Shown here piece by piece: positions 29,436 to 33,021 of a DNA stretch of 33,021 bases. The notes under the pieces were generated by a model, which worked only from the letters and a program-made list of their open reading frames with translations, was not told where the DNA came from and ran no database searches. The translations under genes and the position numbers were made by a program. Origin of the DNA: a virus; the IMG/VR virus record IMGVR_UViG_3300034101_003515, positions 1 through 33,021 of that record; one strand, 5' to 3'. Positions within the stretch are counted from its first letter, which is position 1. The number at the start of each line of letters is the position of its first letter.

Positions 29436-30602
29436 ATGAATCTATTAAACAGCAATTTCGTTGCCCATGCGAACTCAGAAGAGGGTCGCCAGAAGCTTGC
29501 TGAGCACGGCAGCGGTCTAATCCGTGACCGTCTCCGCGAACTCTCTTTCGCTCGCGGCATCATTCCCCCCCTTCCCATCACACCAGCTGAGTGCCAGATC
29601 TCCACAGAGCACGATGGTCTCGTAAAGATCGAGCACCTTGAGCCAGAGTCGAAGGCGATGGTTGTTGACTTCCGTGGCGCGAGCCGCGCTCGCTACGTCA
29701 GCGCTCCCCGCGTAGCAGTCAGCTTCTTCACAATTGAGTCTGAGCACTACCAGAAGACCGAGCAGGAGCTTCTCTCCTACCCAATCCCCATCACAAAGAT
29801 GATTGAGGATTTCACGGCCACAGACCTTCAGGACGTAGAGGACCGCCAGTTCCTCATCTACGCTGAAGCTGGTGTTCAGCTCATGCAGGAAGATGCCAAC
29901 GTCAAGGCTGGCAAGCCTCACGATGGCTTCAACATAACCAATATCAACGCCGGTAACGTTGCTGCTGACCTATCCTTCAAGCCTTCTGTAACAAAGGGCG
30001 CGGGCGTTATCCAGGCTGCCGCTGGCGGCGCTGTTGCCAACTGGACAATTTATCCAGTTGCAAAGTCTGACTTCGTTAGACTTCGCCAGATGCTTGCAAT
30101 GCGTAAGCTCCGTCTAGAGGTCGTTCTCATGAACGACGTAGACTTCCAGGACATTCTCCAGTTCACACTTGAGGATCTTGGCGACAAGCTCACCAGCGAG
30201 ATCGTAGTTGATGGTTACAAGTACTCCACTCTTCTCGGTAACAGATTCGTCCGTACCATCAAGAATGAGATCCTCCGCAGAGGTAACATCTACGCTTTCA
30301 CAGCCCCAGAGTTCCTCGGCGTGTTCTACATCCTCAACAACACGAAGTTCTTCGTCAAGAAGGAGTGGAACAAGATCGAGTGGGGCGCTTGGGAAGACAT
30401 TGGTATGTCCCTCATCAACCTCAACTCCCTTGTCAAGCTTGAGCTCTATGCTGGTTCCGTCACCCCCGGCCACCTAGACCTTGCAGCAGACCCCAACGGT
30501 ATGGAGTACACCTCCAAGCTTGTCGCAGACGAGGAAGATCTCGGCCAGAAGAACAACAAGGCAGAGGACGGCTTCGTAAGCCCTCTCGTCAGACAGTTCT
30601 AA
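29436..30602 (+). CDS. Major capsid protein (HK97-fold, probable)
   Basis: A 388-residue protein with features of HK97-type capsid proteins. The N-terminal helical arm (residues ~1-50) is followed by an extended strand region, an alternating alpha/beta core (MRKLRLEVVLMNDVDFQDIL, then a KYSTLLGNRFVRTIKNEIL segment), and strands near the C-terminus (KKEWNKIEWGAWEDIGMSL, LELYAGS). Its codon usage is strongly restricted (CTC/CTT, CGC/CGT, AAG, GCT), the strongest bias in the window, which fits the most abundant protein. AGGAGAG precedes the ATG. It has only one K-[LIVT]-A tripeptide, unlike its neighbours. A large regulatory-looking double hairpin follows its stop. The family call rests on size, context and composition. 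Confidence 0.75.
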   Translation: MNLLNSNFVAHANSEEGRQKLAEHGSGLIRDRLRELSFARGIIPPLPITPAECQISTEHDGLVKIEHLEPESKAMVVDFRGASRARYVSAPRVAVSFFTIESEHYQKTEQELLSYPIPITKMIEDFTATDLQDVEDRQFLIYAEAGVQLMQEDANVKAGKPHDGFNITNINAGNVAADLSFKPSVTKGAGVIQAAAGGAVANWTIYPVAKSDFVRLRQMLAMRKLRLEVVLMNDVDFQDILQFTLEDLGDKLTSEIVVDGYKYSTLLGNRFVRTIKNEILRRGNIYAFTAPEFLGVFYILNNTKFFVKKEWNKIEWGAWEDIGMSLINLNSLVKLELYAGSVTPGHLDLAADPNGMEYTSKLVADEEDLGQKNNKAEDGFVSPLVRQF

Positions 30603-30611
30603 TATAAACCA

Positions 30612-30673
30612 TTCCCCTTACAAAATCTCCAGTAAGGGCCTTTTGTAAGGGGAACAAACTGGAGATTTTGTAA
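30612..30673 (+). promoter_or_regulatory. Overlapping mutually exclusive hairpins covering a ribosome site
   Basis: Hairpin A pairs 30612-30625 (TTCCCCTTACAAAA) with 30641-30654, 14 bp perfect. Hairpin B pairs 30618-30633 with 30658-30673 (ACTGGAGATTTTGTAA), 16 bp perfect, enclosing the GGAG ribosome site and the A of the next ATG. They share 30618-30625, so only one can form. A smaller stem, 30615-30621 with 30632-30638, is a third alternative. No U-tract follows A, so it is not a standard terminator. Confidence 0.7.
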
Positions 30674-31074
30674 TGTTCAGAGTCACGAACAAGTCCGCTA
30701 AGCGGGCGGATGGTTTTTTCATTTTCCTCCCAGACGGCCGCAGGGCTCGTCTTTCTGGAAACTTCTCACATCTCCTATCCAGCCAAGTATTCGAAGCCAA
30801 CAAGAATAGAATTCTTGCTGCTGGGTGTACCGTACAGGACCTGCGGTCCTCTGCGCCTGAGGCACCTGTAGAGGTTCCTGTTGTCGCAGAGCCCGTAGTG
30901 GCCCCTGTCGCGGTAGAGCCTTCTCCAGTAGTACCTGTAGAAGAGCCTGTAGTAGATGCCTCTCCCGAGGTTTCTGTAGAGGATTCTGCTGTATCAGCAG
31001 ACGATTCCTCTGACGCTCCAGCTTCGTCTGACGAAAAGGTTACTCGCCGTCGTCGTACCCGAGCTGCGGAGTAA
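30673..31074 (+). CDS. Virion-associated protein with Pro/Val/Glu repeat tail, 133 aa
   Basis: A 133-residue protein. The first ~58 residues are a small folded domain (FRVTNKSAKRADGFFIFLPD, then GRRARLSGNF). Residues ~60-122 are a low-complexity tail of Pro-Val-Glu/Ala repeats, then Asp/Ser-rich, ending with a basic TRRRRTRAAE. This is typical of a capsid-bound domain with a flexible arm. Its ribosome site GGAG (8 bases before the ATG) is inside the 16-bp hairpin B, so its translation is probably controlled by RNA folding or by ribosome movement from the capsid gene. Function is unknown. The position after the capsid gene suggests head completion. Confidence 0.72.
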   Translation: MFRVTNKSAKRADGFFIFLPDGRRARLSGNFSHLLSSQVFEANKNRILAAGCTVQDLRSSAPEAPVEVPVVAEPVVAPVAVEPSPVVPVEEPVVDASPEVSVEDSAVSADDSSDAPASSDEKVTRRRRTRAAE

Positions 31075-31077
31075 AAA

Positions 31078-31551
31078 ATGGCGCAACAACAGTCTTTGTA
31101 TGAATTCGTCCGCGAAGTACGCATGTACTTGAGGGACTTCTCCGAGCTTAACAGGCTAATCACTGGGGAGGAATCATCGGATAGGATGATTGCATGGGCT
31201 GTTATTGACGCACTTGATGATATCAATACATCACCCCCACTAATATCAAAGTACACCGTAGAAAACTTTCCCAATAGAAGCCTTCTATTGAGAGGAGCTG
31301 TTATATCTCTATTAGAGTCTGTGGGTATTATGCAGACTAGAAATCAGCTAAACTTCTCTGATGGTGGTATACAGGTCAGTGTGAGCGATAAAGCTCCAAT
31401 GATTTTACAGTGGCTTAATTTCCTCAAAGGTTCTTACGAGGATAAGAAAACAAGATGGAAAATAGCCACTAATATCCAGATGGCCATGACTGGATCTGGT
31501 ATAATCTCGGATTACTATTTCTTAGGCGGAATCTACCATTTGGAGACTTGA
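31078..31551 (+). CDS. Hypothetical connector-like protein, 157 aa
   Basis: A 157-residue helical protein: N-terminal REVRMYLRDFSELNRLI, a central RGAVISLLESVG and a C-terminal TRWKIATNIQ. It ends with a Tyr/Gly-rich strand (DYYFLGGIYHLET). The all-helical layout with a terminal strand resembles head-tail connector or adaptor proteins located after capsid genes, but no signature motif is present, so that is a guess from order. GCGGAG is 8 bases before the ATG. There is a 3-base gap from the previous gene, and its last codons carry the GGAG ribosome site of the next gene. Confidence 0.68.
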   Translation: MAQQQSLYEFVREVRMYLRDFSELNRLITGEESSDRMIAWAVIDALDDINTSPPLISKYTVENFPNRSLLLRGAVISLLESVGIMQTRNQLNFSDGGIQVSVSDKAPMILQWLNFLKGSYEDKKTRWKIATNIQMAMTGSGIISDYYFLGGIYHLET

Positions 31552-31553
31552 TT

Positions 31554-31697
31554 ATGGTGCTACGTGCAGTGTCGTTCGCGGGCCATGCTCCCGCAAGAGA
31601 TTTGGCAGAATTCGTCAACGCCAAGGGCATTGATAAAGCCAACATTGAGCATATCGACATCTTTGACGGTACTTGGTACCTCTTTTACTGGGAGTAA
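31554..31697 (+). CDS. Small hypothetical protein, 47 aa
   Basis: A 47-residue gene (MVLRAVSFAGHAPARDLAEF, then a short helix and DIFDGTWYLFYWE). It lies 2 bases after the connector-like gene's stop, with GGAG 9 bases upstream of the ATG. Its own end provides GGGAG for the following gene. The aromatic C-terminus (WYLFYW) is unusual and suggests a strand that packs against a partner. No family is recognised. It is too short for length-based gene prediction but fits the operon exactly. Confidence 0.62.
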   Translation: MVLRAVSFAGHAPARDLAEFVNAKGIDKANIEHIDIFDGTWYLFYWE

Positions 31698-31702
31698 TAT
31701 TT

Positions 31703-33021
31703 ATGCAGAATGATCAGTACATACTTTATTCCCGGTTGGTAAAAAACTCTAATCCAGAGCTTACTCTCAAAGTAGCCGCTCTTAATGGAGTCGTATCACC
31801 AGAAGAGTACGAGATGGTCAAAGAAGCCGTTACCCTCAGTGGCGTAGGTACGGCCGTAACAAATGTAGGAAAGGCAATTGGTAGAGGAGCGAGAGGCGTA
31901 GCTGCGGGCGCAAGAAGTGTGGGGACTGGTATTGGTAATGTCGTAAATAAGGTGCGCCCCATACCTAAATCAATGTCGCCAGCACAATACCAGCAAGTAT
32001 TGAACCTAGAGCGGAGTGCTGCCACCCCCTCTATACCAGGACAACGCGGTTTAGATTTTCGTAACGCACGGGCTGGAAAGCCTGTAGTACCTCCCCAGCC
32101 TAAAGTAAAACCCACGGATCCCATGGCGGGCTATACCCAGTCGCGTGGAGTCGCGGCACCCGCTCCCACTGCCACGGGCGCGGGAGCTGCATCTGGGGGC
32201 AGGAAAGTGCTACGAAAAACCCGGCTCTCCAGATCGCGTAGCATGCCTCCACCAGCCCCACAAACGGCAGCCCCGGCTACCACGGCAACCCCGGCGCCTG
32301 CGGCAGCAGCGCGTCCCGCAAGTGGCCCAAGTCCTTTTGAAGCTTCTCGTCCCGCCAGCGCCCCTGCGGCAGCAGCGCGTCCCGCAAGTGGCCCAAGTCC
32401 CTTTGAAGAGCGTTTCCTAGCAGCCAGAGAGAGATTCTTCGGAAATGTAAGAAAAGACGTCGAAGGTCAACTAGCCGCAAGACCTGGACCATCTCCATTC
32501 TCCCCCACAGCACGTCCCACCACCACAGCACGTCCTGCCCCCACTACCACTGCGGCACCCACACCTTCCGCAGCATCTACTGGAGCGGCCCCCACACCCG
32601 ATGCGCGGACTCAAGAGACACTTGCGCGGTTCGAGGGGCTTTCCGCTAGGGCGAAGGCGCCTGTGGCAGGGGCACGCCCCGCACGGGGGCCTGATAACCA
32701 AGAATTTTTAGCTGCCCGCGATAGGTTCTTCGGGAATGTAAGAAAAGACGTCGAAGGTCAACTAGCCGCAAGAGGTGGCGCTGCTCCTGGTCGTGCCCGC
32801 GGCCCAAGTCCTTTTGAAGCTTCTCGTCCCGCCAGCGCCCCAAGTCCTTCAACTGCCGCCGCAGTGACTGCTCCTGGCCCAAGTATTATTGGATCTGGAA
32901 TTGCGCCTCCAGCAGCACCCGCGGCTACCGCCGCAGCACCAGCGGCTACCGCCGCTGGGCGCGCACAGGCAGAGGCGTTTGCTAGGCTAAACCCAAGAGC
33001 TCAGGCCGCGCTCGTCGACGC
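31703..33021 (+). CDS. Ala/Pro-rich repeat virion protein, partial (C-terminus off window)
   Basis: An open frame from ATG 31703 to the window end, 439 codons without a stop. Residues ~1-95 are folded-looking: a helical start with TLKVAALNGVVSPEEY, then a Gly-rich hydrophobic segment (GVGTAVTNVGKAIGRGARGV). The rest is Ala/Pro/Arg/Ser/Thr-rich low complexity. It carries repeated units: SGPSPFEASRPASAP, ARPASGPSPFE, and a helical RFFGNVRKDVEGQLAAR module present twice. This looks like a flexible, entropic chain with sparse docking helices, perhaps a tail or internal head protein. Exact DNA repeats show recent duplication. The GGGAG ribosome site is 8-9 bases upstream. The end of the gene is not seen. 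Confidence 0.7.
   Translation, partial: MQNDQYILYSRLVKNSNPELTLKVAALNGVVSPEEYEMVKEAVTLSGVGTAVTNVGKAIGRGARGVAAGARSVGTGIGNVVNKVRPIPKSMSPAQYQQVLNLERSAATPSIPGQRGLDFRNARAGKPVVPPQPKVKPTDPMAGYTQSRGVAAPAPTATGAGAASGGRKVLRKTRLSRSRSMPPPAPQTAAPATTATPAPAAAARPASGPSPFEASRPASAPAAAARPASGPSPFEERFLAARERFFGNVRKDVEGQLAARPGPSPFSPTARPTTTARPAPTTTAAPTPSAASTGAAPTPDARTQETLARFEGLSARAKAPVAGARPARGPDNQEFLAARDRFFGNVRKDVEGQLAARGGAAPGRARGPSPFEASRPASAPSPSTAAAVTAPGPSIIGSGIAPPAAPAATAAAPAATAAGRAQAEAFARLNPRAQAALVD
32297..32400 (+). repeat. 38-base direct repeat, two in-frame copies
   Basis: 32297-32334 and 32363-32400 are identical over 38 bases and 66 bases (22 codons) apart. They encode an Ala-Arg-Pro-Ala-Ser-Gly-Pro-Ser unit in the Ala/Pro-rich gene. 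Confidence 0.85.
32324..32841 (+). repeat. 41-base direct repeat, two distant copies
   Basis: 32324-32364 and 32801-32841 are identical over 41 bases (starting GGCCCAAGTCCTTTTG), 477 bases apart and in frame. They encode GPSPFEASRPASAP. This points to recent in-frame duplication or recombination within the gene. Confidence 0.85.
32444..32773 (+). repeat. 39-base direct repeat encoding a helical module
   Basis: 32444-32482 and 32735-32773 are identical over 39 bases (AATGTAAGAAAAGACG onward), 291 bases apart and in frame. They encode NVRKDVEGQLAAR inside a longer similar helix that begins FLAAR[ED]RFFG. Confidence 0.85.

Noticed and set aside
30612-30654. Rho-independent terminator after the capsid gene
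   Set aside because: The stem is perfect but is followed by CAAACTGG rather than a U-run, so a switch or processing site fits better.
30618-31274. Minus-strand 218-codon frame with Thr/Gly repeats
   Set aside because: It is the complement of the Pro/Val/Glu repeat tail, opposite two genes with good ribosome sites.
1-33021. tRNA genes, CRISPR arrays, integrase and attachment sites
   Set aside because: Gaps between genes are short and none shows a cloverleaf, repeat-spacer pattern or recombinase gene.

Overview
This window is part of the genome of a tailed double-stranded DNA phage (or a closely related prophage or virus-like element). It carries a large terminase, a portal, a capsid maturation protease, a probable major capsid protein, a baseplate-spike-like protein, a secreted lytic transglycosylase and replication helicases. 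Genes are tightly packed, many overlap by 1-50 bases, and about 98% of the sequence is coding. I see no tRNA, rRNA, CRISPR array, integrase or insertion sequence. The host cannot be named. Shine-Dalgarno sites are bacterial, and a Sec-type signal on the muralytic enzyme suggests a diderm host, but only weakly.

Layout. (1) 17-4801, minus strand: a replication and repair operon reading leftwards, with a small Pro-rich Cys protein, an SF2 helicase, a uracil-DNA-glycosylase-fold protein, three small unknowns and a DnaB-like helicase. (2) 4913-8775, plus strand: three unknown proteins, then the portal. (3) 8777-9451, minus strand: a three-gene mini-operon with a 31-residue membrane peptide and two Cys-rich proteins. 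(4) 9534-18811, plus strand: a 2,077-residue RNA polymerase in which beta and beta-prime are one chain, then a baseplate spike-like protein and a 647-residue unknown. (5) 18808-19535, minus strand: a lytic transglycosylase and a small unknown. (6) 19598-21343, plus strand: the large terminase. (7) 21340-22002, minus strand: a helix-turn-helix protein. (8) 22088-33021, plus strand: the head operon, with the maturation protease, acidic and Gly-rich virion or core proteins, a decoration-like protein, the major capsid protein, small connector-like proteins and an Ala/Pro-rich repeat protein that runs off the window.

The main result is the RNA polymerase. Motifs from both bacterial large subunits occur once each, in the correct order, in one uninterrupted reading frame: the fork/Rif region, GYNFED, GDK...GNKG, NADFDGD, bridge helix, trigger loop and second zinc site. 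The chain is much shorter than bacterial beta plus beta-prime, and the beta-prime N-terminal zinc finger is cleanly missing. No alpha, omega or sigma subunit is recognisable in the window. The gene sits among virion genes, so the enzyme may be made late and packaged, or may be the late-gene transcriptase.

Other unexplained structure: three long perfect hairpins with U-rich 3' flanks lie early inside minus-strand genes. A pair of overlapping, mutually exclusive perfect hairpins lies between the capsid gene and the next gene, one of them covering that gene's ribosome site. A K-[LIVT]-A tripeptide is strikingly frequent in a subset of virion-type proteins and nearly absent from others. Zinc-ribbon cysteine pairs are unusually common, including in the portal and the protease.
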